Below, in pieces: positions 1 through 12,044 of a DNA stretch of 64,000 nucleotides (the stretch's first letter is position 1; the number at the start of each line of letters is the position of its first letter). The stretch spans positions 15,926,501 through 15,990,500 of the forward strand of contig CM060887.1 in NCBI GenBank assembly GCA_030762935.1. Direction: 5' to 3'. Source of the stretch: Hymenopus coronatus (taxonomy: Eukaryota > Arthropoda > Insecta > Mantodea > Hymenopodidae). The notes under the pieces were generated by a model that saw nothing but the letters and a program-made list of their open reading frames with translations, was not told where the DNA came from and did no database searches. The translations under genes were made by a program, and so were the position numbers.

Positions 1-350
1 GAGCTTTAAAGAGATCTTACATTTGTTCTGTACTCAGTTTTTGTCTATCTCTTACAGTTTACCAGTTATGCAAAAGTCATCCAGAATGAAGAGAAAGAAA
101 ATCTTAGACAAAAAAAGCATATGTCATTTCATTACACATATGGTATTTTAATCAAAATCGTTAAGTTACTTTTGAGAAAGTCAAAATTTCGAAAAATGTT
201 GCATGTAAAGGGTAATCTGGGGTGAGGGATTTTCTTGAAAATCTTCACATCGCTCCTTGGAACATGCTGAAGTTAGATACCAACTTTAGGATGCAACGGA
301 CATGTCTTTTTTTAGTTATGCTGTTGAAAGACATTAATTTACCCGTAGGC
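1..350 (+). mobile_element. F1 copy, 5' part missing at window edge
   Basis: The blocks TCTCTTACAGTTTACCAGTTATGC, split here as TCTCTTACAG and CCAGTTATGC, and TTTTAATCAAAATCGTTA match the internal part of the F1 family. The copy is diverged and its 3' palindrome is not recognisable. The short open frame at 222-473 runs through it and is not a gene. Confidence 0.7.
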
Positions 351-950
351 ACGGACATTATACCAAAAAATCTATGTTATGGCTTTGAAATACCGCTCTC
401 TTTGCATGACAGGGGAAACAAAATGAAAACGATTTCCCATTGGAGAAAAATAGAAGAATTCAAAAACGTTTAAACCAATAACAATGTTGCTTTAATTATT
501 GCTAAAGTTTAATAATAGTGTATATGTCGGAAATGGCTAATGCCAAAAGAATTTTATACGAAACAAACTTCATGTTTTGAAGACATATAAATTTTAGAAA
601 TGTGAATAAAATATCTTATTTATAAAGCATATACTGAAGGCATATCTATAAAATCGGTTGGATTCCTGGTCACTCAAACGTTCCTGGAAATGACAGAATT
701 GACACATTATAAAGAGTTGCAAAAGATTCTAGATTTATTACCAATACTCAATTACCTTGAAGGTCGGTCTTAAGCACATAATGGAGGACATTTATTTCAC
801 TGAATATTTATGTGCAGAAAACCAGTAGTGAAACCGAGCAATAACATTATTCCTTGGTTCAAAAACTTCAAGAATAGTAAACAACATTTAGCTATATTTT
901 CAAGAATGAGGTTGGTAATTAAACATACATCTGCTTTTGTTCACAATTAT
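351..950. other. No gene or repeat recognised
   Basis: AT-rich DNA with short open frames only. No family match seen by eye. Confidence 0.5.
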
Positions 951-1766
951 TTTCTTTACTCGTACTATGTACATAGAGTAAAGAGAAGGTATTGCAATGC
1001 ACCCAAAAATTCGATACAGAGATATCACCGGAAATATGTTTTGAGACCTTCTGAATAAAAAAAAAAAAAAAACATTTTTAGAAAAGTGTCCGTGTGTGTG
1101 TGTCTTGTCAGTGTGTGTATGGGTGTGTCTGTGGGCAGTATAGCTCTAAAACGAAAAGTCCATTAAATACCAAGGAAATTCCCCCACTCCCAATTACGCT
1201 TTACATGGAAACATTTTTGAAAATGTTGATTTTCTCAAAAATGACTCTAAGGATTTTGTTTAACATATCGTATATTTAAGATATCTATATGACAAATAAA
1301 AGGCATATCTTGAAGTTTATGCCAATATCCTCTGACATCTTTATTTTGGATGAATTTTACATAACTGGTAAACTGTAAGAGATAGACAAAATCTTATTAA
1401 TAGAAGATTTAGAGCTCGTTAAGGCACACAATTTATGTTATATACATTTTTGTCATGGAGTTGATCGTTTTTTAGATACTCCTTGTTATTGGTTTCAGCT
1501 TTAAAATATTTTTTCCAAAACGGGAATTTGTCAACTCCTGTCCATACAAACAAAGGAGCTTTAATCACAGAGCAACCAACTTTTGACTATCACTATAGTC
1601 TATGGTACTCCCTTATTTCGCTTATTCTTACAGGAAAGCAAGTAATAAGACTATTTCTGATAATTTTTTCTCGATTAGCCTGAAGTAAATAGAAGAATAA
1701 GCTTTTTTAACAATTTGTTTCAGAGATGTAGAGAAGTCATGTGAATGGAACACATCAGATTTTTTT
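951..1766 (-). mobile_element. F1 copy, near full length
   Basis: Starts with the palindromic end around ACTATGTACATAG, has a (TG)n core at 1087-1135, the internal hairpin region, and ends with GTGAATGGAACACATCAGA followed by a T-run. About 0.82 kb, which is the usual full length of the family here. Confidence 0.88.
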
Positions 1767-2090
1767 AAGAGACTCTGCAGCAGGTAGTAGCTTAGAGCAC
1801 AATAACATGAAAGGGTATCCTTGTTGGTGAAACGACCTTTAGTGGCAGAGAACATATTTGTAGCGCACTGTGCAATTTGAGTTATGCAGCGGCCTTCAAT
1901 CGTGGTCAACAGAGCTGTACGGCAATCCGCAATATGTGACCTATCTCGAGGGTGCGCTAACCGGTGGTTACCCTGCTAATGTGGAAAACATATTATAACA
2001 TCATTTCATAGATAGTAACTTGAATATTAAATCTTTAATGAGTTTCCAATTTTCACTTCCATATTTACAGTATTTATCACTATTGATTTT

Positions 2091-2889
2091 TACTTTCTCT
2101 ATTCGTACTATGTACAAAGTGTATAGAGAAGGTACTGTATTCCACCCAAAAACTCGATACCAAGATTCACCGGAAATACATGTTTTGGGTCTCCCTGAAT
2201 AAAAAAAAAGCATTTTTGGAAAAAGGCCCGTGTGTGTATGTGTGTGCCTGTGGGCAGCTTAGCTCAAAAACGAAAAGAACGTTAAATACCAAATTTGATA
2301 TTTAAGTTTGGTATCTTCCAAGGGTGCAACACGAAGATTTAAAAAAAATCCCCCCACACCTAACTACCCTTTACATGGAACTTTTTTCGAAAATTTGGAT
2401 TTTCTCAAAAATGGCTTTAATGATTTTGATTGAAATATCGTATATTAAAGATATATCTGACAAATAAAATTTATATCTTGAATTTTCTGGGAATAGCCCT
2501 TGAAGACTACTTTATTCTGGATGAATTTTACGGAATTTTGCATAATTGCTAAACCGTAAGAGAAATCAGAAAAAATGTTGAGCACATTAAAACACACAAT
2601 TTACGTCACATACTTTTTTTAATGGAGTTTATCGTTTTTGATTTATTCCTAATTTTTGGTTTCAGCTTTGAAAAACACACTTTTCTCATACAGGAAGTTG
2701 TCAAATTCTGTTCATGCAAACAAAGGAACTTCAGTCACATAACCAGCTTTTGTCTATCACTTTAACCTATGGTACTCCCTTATCTTGCTGCTCAAGCAAG
2801 TATGTTTTCTCGATTAGCAATAAGTATATAACAATAATTTGTTGCAGAGATAGAGAGAAAGTCATGTGAATGGAACACATCAGATTTTT
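2091..2889 (-). mobile_element. F1 copy, full length
   Basis: Both ends are present: ACTTTCTCTATTCGTAC with its palindrome at 2091-2137 and GTGAATGGAACACATCAGA at 2868-2886. The TG core lies at 2228-2250. Left flank ends in TTTT and right end runs into T, as in most copies. Confidence 0.9.
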
Positions 2890-3138
2890 AGTTTCTTTGT
2901 TATATTTCTGTACCATAAAGTAGCATGTAATCTGTTAATAATTCTAGTCTTTATATTTTTCTCTATCTTCTTTACAACTCTGAGGTAAAATTGTCTGGGT
3001 CTCCTCAAATATAGGGTTCTTTTAAAGATAAAAAGAATAGGAAAATATACTTCTGTCTTTGTTTACCCTCCCCGAACACGGCCCCCCTCCCCCAACTTTT
3101 ACAAGTCAGCGCCTGTTGAGCAGAGGTTCTGGATCGCA
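2890..3138. other. Unassigned spacer
   Basis: Unremarkable sequence with a C-rich patch near 3070-3095. No coding or repeat assignment. Confidence 0.4.
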
Positions 3139-3331
3139 GAGAAACTAGGATGAAACCGATACCTGGTATGAAAGTGAGGAAGTGTAATGATGGTGAAATT
3201 GATAGCAGGAAAGATGATAACGGAACAATTGGTGGAATGGAGCAACCGGAGGAAACCCGCCCAGACGCGCTTCGTTCAGCGGTCTCCTGGGATTGAACAC
3301 AGGGCGCCTAGGCGAGAGCTCATCACTACCT
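3139..3331 (-). mobile_element. tRNA-derived SINE, family F (partial)
   Basis: Read on the minus strand it contains TGTTCAATCCCAGG, close to a pol III B box, then a body with CGTCTGGGCGGGTTTCCTCC and TCCACCAATTGTTCC. The body matches the second family F copy at 47051-47401. The A-box side is degraded. Confidence 0.65.
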
Positions 3332-3520
3332 AAAAATATAAAAAAATAATAAAATCTAAGATATATTTGAATGTAAATAAAAGATGACAAGGAATTTTAT
3401 CGACATTTATATTAACTCATAAGGGATTATTTGAGCCTGTTTGATGAAGGAAAAGCATGTGACCTGCAATAAATAGATGGATTCCGAAGTACTCGAACAC
3501 TTACAACCTTTAGTAGAGAA

Positions 3521-3910
3521 ACAGTACTATAAACATAGAGTATAGAGAAGGGAGTGTATTGCACCAAAAATTCGATACCTAGATTTCACCGGAACATATG
3601 TTTAGAGATCCCCTGAACCCAACAAAAAAAGGGAATTTTTAGAAAAAGGATTTTCAAGGAAATTCCCCCACTTAATTAAATTTTGTTTTTCTCAAAAATG
3701 GCTCTCATGAATTTAATTAAAACACCAAGTATTAAAGTTAATCACAATACAAATAAAATATGTATCATGAATATTCTAGGAATAGCCTTAAAGATCACTT
3801 TATTTTGGTTGATTTTTGCAGAATTTTGCATAAGGTTAAGCCATAAGAGATAGTCAAACACCTTCTACACAAAAAAGTAGATCTCATTAAAACATACAAT
3901 TATTTCATAC

Positions 3911-3964
<54 letters not shown>

Positions 3965-4290
3965 AATGACTGTTTCCAAGATATTCTTTGTTATTGGTTT
4001 TAATTTTAAAATACTTGTACTTTTCTCAGACAGGAAGCGTCTGTTTTTCTTTTGTGCTACTCCTGGCCAAGCAAAGAGGCTAATTTCAATGACAATCGCA
4101 TAACGATAGCTTTTAAAACATTTGACTATCGCTTTAGCATTGCGCATTCCTTTAGTTCCTTTCTACTTATAAGTACATTCTGCTAATGCTTATTCCATAG
4201 CATGATGAAGAAAGAAGAATAATCTTTTGTAAGAAGTCTGTTTGTAGAACAGTTAGAGAAACTCATGTCAGTGTAACACATCAGATTTTT
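3521..4290 (-). mobile_element. F1 copy with 49-bp poly-T
   Basis: The 3' palindrome is damaged (3521-3555) and the TG core is missing. The 5' end with GTAACACATCAGA is intact. A pure run of about 49 T at 3912-3960 sits where other copies have a short T-run before CGTGGAGTTGACCG. Confidence 0.85.
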
Positions 4291-4454
4291 CATCTTCAAA
4301 AGCTAAATATTTTCAGTCTCCGTTTCATATCCCAATTTGTTTCATCTAAATGAACTTTTTGGCCCCGTTTTTCATATTCCTCTTCTGTCTTCTCATAATA
4401 GGTTACAGACCCTTAATTTCCAGTGCAATAAATACTTGGTTCTCCGGAAAAAGA

Positions 4455-4775
4455 TAAAATAGTGATGATGATTATAAAGATAGTAATAATAATGATGATG
4501 AAGATGATGATGATAATAATAATAATAATAATAATGATAATAATAATAATGTTATTAAGATCATTTTAGTTTAACGTGCTTTAACCTGGTTGGTCATATC
4601 GGACGATAAAAGAAATTGGTGAAATGATGGTCAAATGACATTCGTCTTCTCAGGATAGTGGAAACCCCGAAAAAAACCTTATCCGGGTAACTCACCCTTA
4701 GCGAGATTCGAACTCGCGACCTGTTGAATGTGAAGCAGACACGCTACCACCACACTACCCAGGCGAGCCAAGATC
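4455..4775 (-). mobile_element. tRNA-derived SINE, family B, with ATT-rich tail
   Basis: On the minus strand the head GGGTAGTGTGGTGGTAGCG is A-box-like, and GAGTTCGAATCTCGC (about 4710) is a good B box. The body runs to CCGATATGACCAACCAGG and a tail of (ATT)n/(ATC)n at 4455-4550. The same head and body recur at 43163-43408. Not a functional tRNA gene: no acceptor stem closes and the sequence continues as a SINE body. Confidence 0.8.
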
Positions 4776-5448
4776 AAAATTCCTCATTCTCTTAAGCAGC
4801 AGATTCAGGTTGAAAATCAGAATATAACATCATTTCTGAAGCACTGCTCGGTTGTTAAAGAGCAGAGAAAGGCCTGTAATCAGTGAGCGACTGCAACAGA
4901 AACTATAAATTAGACAGTGCTAGGGCGGTAGCCCTTCTTCATGTGTCCGAAAACCCCCGAGGGTGCGATAGATAGGGGTGAACACCGAAAAGGGCGAAGT
5001 GGCGAGAAGGGAGTTGCCCAGCAAGTCCTGGCTGTCCCTCTGCCATCTGTTGTCCATCAATAACACTAAGGCCTACATTACACGTTTGTGTCACAGAAAT
5101 GTGATCAAAACATTTTACAGTGTAGTATAGCAGATCAGATCTAGCTGTTACATACGTCTGTGATAAAAGTTATACCTACCATCACACTTTTGATCACATC
5201 TATGATGAGAAAAGCAAATGGCAGACATTACACATGTTCAATGACTACAACCAAACTGCTCATTTTCCATAATGCATCGCATGAAATGCTGTGCAATTCA
5301 AAGCATAATTCTTATAAAAACAGAAATAAATCATTGGAGATATAAAAAAGCATAGCAGAACCCATTAGTAAACTACATGAAGAATGCACGACCATCTATG
5401 TGAGGAAATAATTAACTGAATTGACAAGTCAATATTTATGCATATGAC
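4776..5448. other. Unassigned; possible DNA-transposon relic at 5068-5220
   Basis: No gene seen. At 5097-5109 ATGTGATCAAAAC faces TTTTGATCACAT at 5187-5198, forming an imperfect inverted repeat; the start GGCCTACATTACACG resembles a DNA-transposon end but no matching right end was found. Confidence 0.35.
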
Positions 5449-5950
5449 ATAAATTGTGTGTTTTAACGAGATCTACATTTTTGGTATAAGTTTTTGTCTA
5501 TCTCTTACGTTTTAACCGTTGCGAAAAATTCTACAAAAATCAAACAGAATAAAGTGCTCTTCAGAAGCTATTCCCAGAAAATTCAAGAGATACAGCACCT
5601 GTGTTGTGAATAACTTTAATATACGCCATTATAATCAAAATCGTTAGCCATTTTTGAGCAAAACAAAATTTTCTAAACTGTTTCTAAGTAAAGGGTAGTT
5701 TGGGGCGAGACGATTTTCCTTAAAATCTTTGTGCCGCATTCTTGGAAGATGATAAACTTAAATATTATGTTTGGTATTTAACGGCCTTTTAGTTTTTGAC
5801 ACAGATACACACGGACCTTTTTCTAATTTTTTGATATTCGGGGGTCTCAAAACATATATTTCCGTCGAATTTTACATCAGTACTAACATGCGGATCCGTT
5901 CCATTGTGGGCTACACTTTATGCAAGAAAGTGTACGTGGTAGAGAAAGCT
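5449..5950 (+). mobile_element. F1 copy, 5' truncated
   Basis: Begins inside the family at TGTGTTTTAACGAGATCTAC and runs through the Lys/Ile-rich conserved block to a decayed 3' palindrome. The core microsatellite is short (ACAGATACACACGG). It abuts the next copy almost directly. Confidence 0.8.
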
Positions 5951-5958
5951 TTAAAAAA

Positions 5959-6830
5959 TCTGATGTGTTACATTCACATGACTTTCTCTACATCTCTAAA
6001 ACAAATTATTGTTAAAAAGTTTATGCTTCTATTCACTTCTTGTTAATCGAGAAAACTTTAACATACATAGTCTTATTACTTGCTTCCTTGTAAGTAGAAG
6101 CGAAATAAGGGAGTACCATAGGTTAAAGTGATAGTCAAAAGCTGGTTGCTATGTGACTGAAGTACCTTTGTTTATATGAACAGGAGTTGACAAATTCCTG
6201 TATGAGAAAGGTGTTAAGTTTTACAAAGCTGAAACCAAAAACAAGGAACATCTAAAAAACTGTCAACTCCACGAAAAAAATGTATATAATATAAATTGTG
6301 TGTTTTAACCTACTCTACATTTTTTTTGTGTGATAAGTTTTTGTCCATCTCTTACGGTTTAGCAGTTATGCAAAATTCCGTATAAATTCATCCAGAATAA
6401 AGTAGTCTTCAGAGGCTATTCCCAGAAAATTCAAGATATACATTTTATTTGTCAGGTAAATATCTTTAGTATACGATATTTTAATCAAAATCGTTAGCCA
6501 TTTTTAAGAAAATCAAAATTTTTGAAAAAAGTTCCATTTAAAGGGTAGTTGGGGTGGGGGGATTTTCTTGAAAATCTTTTTGTTGCATGCTTGGAAGATA
6601 CCAAACTTAAATACCAAGTTTGGTATTCAACGGTCTTTTCGTTTTTGACCTATACTGTCCACAGACACACACGCGCGCGCGCACGCGCACGCACACACAC
6701 AAACCTTTTCCTGAAAATGCTTTTTTAGGATTCAGGGGGACCCAAAACTTATATTTCCGGTGAAATCTTGGTATCGAATTTTTGGGTGGAATGCAATACG
6801 TACTATGTACATAGTGTATAGAGAAAGTAA
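5959..6830 (+). mobile_element. F1 copy, full length
   Basis: Starts TCTGATGTGTTACATTCAC and ends TATAGAGAAAGTAA. The core is a mixed (CA)n/(CG)n tract at 6664-6702. The outer arm of the terminal palindrome is partly lost, leaving TACTATGTACATAGTG. Confidence 0.9.
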
Positions 6831-7174
6831 AAACTGAAAATAGTTTTCTTCCTTCGGTGGTTAAAATGTTGCCATTGATTAACCGAAACGGATGTACGGT
6901 TGATCAGTGGTCTAGTGAATGCAAGTCTCGAGGTTGCGCCTGTGAGTCAGTTGTTCACACAGTCGCAACAATGAGGATGAATCAGTAATACAAACGGAAA
7001 CCTCCCAAACCTGAGGCGTACAATGAAACCTGAGAGTGAAAGTCACCCAATAAGCTTTCTTCTCTGCCGCCTTTATTTTTTCTCATCAATGCGGAAATGA
7101 TAGATGGTTTCATGGTCTGCTTTTTAGCGCTGGAAACATTTCTGAGGTCATGCTTCAGGCTGTAAACTATTTTT
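6831..7174. other. Unassigned spacer
   Basis: Contains GATCAGTGGTCTAGTG, which resembles an A box, but no B box follows, so no SINE is called. Confidence 0.4.
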
Positions 7175-7888
7175 ACTTTCTCTACACGTACTATGTACAT
7201 GGTGTATAGAGAAGGTATTAAACTCCACCAAAAAATTTGATACCAAGATTTCACTGGAAATATATGTTTTAGGGCCCCCTGTATCCAAAAAAAATCAGAA
7301 AAAGGTCCGTGTGTGTGTCCGTGAGTCCGTGAACACGATAACTCAAAAACGAAAAGTCGGTAAAACACCAAACTTGGTATTTAAGTTTAATATCTTCCAG
7401 AGATGCCGCACGAAGATTTTGAGAAAAATCTCCCACTACAAACTATCCTTTACATGGAACTTTTTTCGAAAATTGTTATTTTCTAAAAAATAAGGCTAAC
7501 GATTTTGATCAAAATATCGTATTCTAAAAATATTTACGTGACAAATAAAATGTATATTTTGAATTTTCTGGGAGTAGCCTGTGATGACTACTTTATTCTG
7601 AGTGCATTTTACGGAATTTTGCATAACTGCTAAACCGTAAGAGATAGTCAAAAACTTACCACACAAAAAATGTAGAGCACATTGAAACACACAATTTATG
7701 TTGCATACATTTTTTCGTGGAGTTGATCGTTTATGAGATATTCCTTGTTTTTGTTTTCAGGTTTGAAAAACTTAACTTTTCTCAAACAGGAATTTGTCAA
7801 CTGCCCATACAAACAAAGGAACTTCAGTCACATAGCAAACAGCTTTCGACTATCGCTTTAACCTATGCTACTCCCTTATTTCCCTTCT
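7175..7888 (-). mobile_element. F1 copy, 5' end lost
   Basis: Intact 3' palindrome and TG core. The sequence breaks at CTCCCTTATTTC and joins directly to the interior of another minus-oriented copy, so two elements are fused without an end between them. Confidence 0.87.
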
Positions 7889-8733
7889 TCAATTTTCTGG
7901 GAAATAACCTCTGAAGACTACTTTATTCTGGATGAACTTTACGGAATTTTGCAATTGCTAAACAGTAAGAGATGGACAAAAACTTAATATACAAAAAATG
8001 TTGAGCACATTGATGTTGATGATGATGATGAATGGGGTTTAAGGGCGCTCAACTATTAGGTTATCGCGCCCTTAACATAAAACTTGGGACTTAAAACAGC
8101 TTAGTTAAAAGTATCTCAATCAAAAGAGCTAAAATATAGATAAAATCAGCATAAACAACTAAAACCAAGATAAAACTGTCCAGCCCTGAAACCCGAGCTG
8201 GTGTTAAAACTAAGACACCAAAACTCCTAAAACAAGAGGGAATATAAAACAATTGTGACTAAAAGTTTCAAGGGTGATAAAAGATTTCAAAAACCTCACA
8301 TATCACCCCATTATCTGTACCAAATCGATAAAATCAAAATAAAACTAGATACGTAAGGCGTATGTCATTTTAGAGTTGAGCACATTAAAACACAATTTAT
8401 GACATATACATTTTTCTCGTGGAGCTGATCGTTTTTGAGATATTCCTTGTTTTTGTTTTCAGCTTTGAAAAACACAATTTTGTAATACAGGAATTTGTCA
8501 ATTCCTGTCCATACAAACAAAGGAACTTCAGTCACATAGCAACCAGCTTTTGAATATCTCTTTAACCTATGGTAGTCCCTTATTTCGCGTCTACTTACAA
8601 GGAAGCAAGTAATAAGACTATTTCTGCTAATTTTTTCTCGGTTAGTATGAAGTAAATAGAAGCATAAGCTTTTTAACAATAATATGTTGCAGAGATGTAG
8701 AGAAAGTCATGTGAATGGAACATCACATTTTTT
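7889..8733 (-). mobile_element. F1 copy, 3' truncated, interrupted by a LINE end
   Basis: Starts inside the family at TTCAATTTTCTGGGAAATAACC and ends in GTGAATGGAACATCACA. A 364-bp insertion (8012-8375) interrupts it and is flanked by an 11-bp duplication of F1 sequence. Confidence 0.87.
8012..8375 (-). mobile_element. 3' end of a non-LTR retroelement with (ATC)n tail
   Basis: Exact 11-bp target duplications TTGAGCACATT at 8001-8011 and 8376-8386 define the insertion. On the minus strand it ends in a GC-rich stem (GGGCGCGATAACC facing GAGCGCCC) followed by a CATCATCATC tail, which fits target-primed retrotransposition. No coding sequence remains. It could be a 5'-truncated LINE or a SINE using the same tail. 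Confidence 0.8.
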
Positions 8734-8758
8734 GCTGTGTATACCCGTGAAAGTAAAA

Positions 8759-9500
8759 CTCTAATGTGTTCCATTCACAAGACTTTCTCTACATCTCTAT
8801 AACAAGTTATTGTTAATAAGCTTATTCTTATATATACTTCATGCTAATTCCAGATAAACATTAGCAGAAACCGGCTTTACCTATTTCCCTGTTAAGTAGA
8901 AGGGAAAGGGAATGCACTAGGCTAAACCGAATGTGGTTGCTATGGGATTGAAATCAGCGGCCAAAAGTTGAGAATAGTTCAAGTATTTTAAAACTGAAAC
9001 CACAAAGAATATTTCGAAAAAGGTCAACTCCACGAAAAAAACGTATATAACATAAAGTGTGTGTATTAATGAAATCTATGTGCCAAGTTTTTACCTATCT
9101 CTTACGTTATGCAAAATTCGGCCAAATTCATCCATAATAAAGAGGGCTTCAGAAAATTCAAGACATACATTTTATTTGCAACATAAATATCTTTAATATA
9201 CGGAATTCTAATCAAAATCGTTTGACCCATGTTTGTGAAAATCAATTTTTTTCCGTATAAAGGGTAGTTTTGATTGGGTGATTTTTCTCAAAAACTTCGA
9301 AGTTGCATCCCTGGAAGATACTAAACTTAAATACCAAGATAGGTATTTAACGGACTTTTCGTTTTTGAGCTATGGTGCTCAAAGACATACACACACATTT
9401 TGTGATTTTTTTTTTTTTTTGATTCAGAGGGTCCCAATCTCGGAATCGAATTTTTGGGAGCAATATAAGGCCATGTGTATAGTATGCGAAGAGAAAATAA
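8759..9500 (+). mobile_element. F1 copy, full length
   Basis: Starts CTAATGTGTTCCATTCAC, ends GCGAAGAGAAAATAA. Terminal palindrome eroded. A remnant of another copy's 3' end (GTGTATACCCGTGAAAGTAAA) sits just before it. Confidence 0.85.
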
Positions 9501-10093
9501 AAACATGCAACACACGCTAGAGGCAAGCGTCAACTAACCTCCTCGTATAAGTTTTGTATTGCATTAACGGTGTTTCAGCTTATTCCAAAACAGTAATTTT
9601 GCTAATGTCTCAACACACAAATTACAGACGTATTAGCTGACGTGATCAAATTGCAGAGGCTATTGTGTGCAGATAACTGATGCGCTCAAGTGTCCGGTTT
9701 GATTACCGAGTGGAATGCAAATGGGTGCACACATCCTCCGTCAGTGTAGTTATGTGTGTGGGCAGATATTACAACGGAGTTTACATTTAATTACACTTCT
9801 TCCCTAAAACCAGTGTACAACGCCTTCTTGCAAATACTTAATTTTCAAATAAAATGTACTGAAAAAGCATGCAATCCTAAACTGTGATAAATGATTTCAA
9901 TATTTAAAAAAAAAAGTCTGATAAAAGAGCTGAAGTTTTGCTGTTTTAAATCTACTTAATTTAATAATTAATACATAAAACTCTTAATTTATTCCAATGA
10001 TAAAAAAAATTCTAAAAAGAAAGAGAAACATGCAGAAAAATAGTAATTATTTTATTCGTTGGAATAAATTAAGAGTTGATCTAAGTAAAAAAG
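9501..10093. repeat. Unassigned DNA with a 19-bp inverted repeat
   Basis: The 19-bp arms at 9979-9997 and 10059-10077 (AACTCTTAATTTATTCCAA and its complement) are perfect, with a 61-bp loop. The rest of the stretch shows no gene; GGTTTGATTACCGAG near 9697 is B-box-like but isolated. Confidence 0.6.
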
Positions 10094-10823
10094 TCTGATG
10101 TGTTCAACTCACATGATCTTCTCTAGCTGCTCTACAAACAAACATCTTACAAAAAATTATTCCTCTTTCTACACAATGCTAATCGAGATAAACATTAGCA
10201 GAATGTTTTAATTACTTAGTCCCTTATAAGTAAGAGGGAACTAAGGGAATTCACTAGGGTAAAGTGATAGTCAAATATTTTAAAAGCTATCCTTATGCGA
10301 TTGTCATTGTCATTCTTGCGACATTGCAGATTCTAGTTGTTTTACATTTGACTCTGCCATTGGTGGATCGATCAACATGCCCATGCACAAGCAGGCAAAA
10401 CAAACGGAAGACTGTGTATTTCGTATTGGAAAGCGCAACCGATTTTCAGAAAGTCCATTTTTACCCCTTATTTCGATCCAGTTCATTCACATACTTCTAA
10501 CCTAACCTCGACGAAATCTCGAAACCTGTCGTTCACCTGCCACGTAGCCATATTGTCTCCATAACCAATAGGAAAAGCTCAGGAAAGAGCCTTAGTCTAA
10601 AACTGAACTAGAATCTGCAATCTGCAAGTTTGGTATTTAACGGTCTTTTTGTTTTTGAGCTATGCTGCCCAGAAACACAAAAACGGACATTTTTCTAAAA
10701 ATGCTTTTTTTTGGACTCACGGGAACCCAAAACATGTATTTCTGGTGAAATTTCGGTATCGAATTTTTGGTTGCATTACAATACCTTCTCTATACACTGT
10801 ACATAGTGCGTATAGAGAAAGTA
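10094..10823 (+). mobile_element. F1 copy interrupted by a MITE-like insertion
   Basis: The 5' end TCTGATGTGTTCAACTCAC and about 230 bp follow, then a foreign block (10323-10621), then F1 resumes at TTTGGTATTTAACGG and ends TATAGAGAAAGTAA. Several hundred bases of F1 interior are missing at the junction. This copy belongs to a subtype with AGCTGCTCTACAAACAAAC after the inner inverted repeat. Confidence 0.82.
10323..10621. mobile_element. MITE-like element with 16-bp terminal inverted repeats
   Basis: ATTGCAGATTCTAGTT at 10323-10338 is the exact reverse complement of 10606-10621, and the arms continue imperfectly into GTTTTA. About 299 bp, no coding capacity. No convincing target duplication was found, so the superfamily is unknown. 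Confidence 0.6.
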
Positions 10824-10861
10824 AAAAACTCGTTAAGAACCGGTTTATAAAATAATATTTT

Positions 10862-11627
10862 ACTTTCTCCACACGTACTATGTACACGGTGTGAAGTATT
10901 GTATGCCACCCAAAAACTGGATACGTGATTTCCCCTGAAAATGTTTTGAGGTCCTCTGGGTCCAAAAAACGCATTTTAGAAAAAGTTCCGTGTGTTAGTG
11001 TGTGTGTCTGTGAACAACATAGCTCAAAAACGAAAAGACCGTTAAATACCAAACATGGTATATAAGTTTGGTATCTTCCAAGGATGCGACACGAAGGTTT
11101 TCAAGAAAGTACCGTTACCCTTTAGCTACATGCAACATTTTTCGAAAATTTTGATTTTTTCAAAAATGGCTCTAACGATTTTAATTAAAATACCGTATAT
11201 TTAAGACCTGTTTATTACAAACGAAAGTATATCTTGGATTTTCTGAGAATAGCCTCTGAAGACCTCTTCATTCTGGATGAAGTCTGCACAACTGGTAAAC
11301 CATAACAGACAAAAGCTTGTGCAAAAACTGAAGATGTTGTTAAAACACTCAATTTATATCAAACATGTTTTGTAGAGTTGACCGTTTCTGAGACATTCCA
11401 TTCAATTTTAAACTGCGTAGATTTTCTAAAACGGGATGTCGCCTTTCGTTTCAGATTGTTTACTGCTGGCCGTGCAAAGCGAACCAAACATGAATTGATT
11501 CAAGAGATTTGACTATCGCTTTAGCTATTTCCCTTCTAACAGGAACTAATTTAGCCTCGGTTACCACGTAGATAAAGTGCAACAGTTTGCAGAGAACGTA
11601 ATATGAATGGAACACATCAGATTTTTT
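10862..11627 (-). mobile_element. F1 copy, full length
   Basis: Both ends present; the palindrome has lost a few bases (ACACGGTGTGAAGTATTG). It lies head-to-head with the previous copy, separated by about 38 bp. Confidence 0.88.
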
Positions 11628-12044
11628 AATCCTCCTGTAAAGGGTAGTTTGAAGCCCATTAACAAGTGCACCTTGACTATAGCTTGAGTCGAAATAATGC
11701 TTTTGTAAACAAGAAAGTAGATTTTCTTCTTAAATGTTTTATTTTAATGTTAAAATTACTCAGTAAAATACTTGAAGCTGAATATTAAGTAGTGCCTATA
11801 ATGCTGGAATCACTAATCACTATAACATTGCTTTTTTTCCAATTTATCTCATGAGAAACGAAGAACTTAAATACCTAGTATATATGTGCTTGTTGCAAAA
11901 TCAAATATTTAATTAGTTTACGCATTGATAAGTAAAATATATTAACATATGTTTAAAATAATATTAATAATATACCTGAGAAATGTCAAAACACAGGACG
12001 TATAAGGATTTAGCATGTTAATCAGTTTTCCTCTAATATTCTGT
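11628..12044. other. AT-rich DNA, nothing recognised
   Basis: No open frame of note and no repeat match. Confidence 0.5.

Noticed and set aside
6900..6970. tRNA-like GGTCTAGTG near 6925
   Set aside because: No B box downstream and no second copy.
6982..7371. 129-codon frame and similar frames with MVF-RLFVFELSC and THTHT motifs (5771, 10717, 27780, 51910, 57565)
   Set aside because: These are translations of the F1 core and 3' end; they recur because the DNA repeats.
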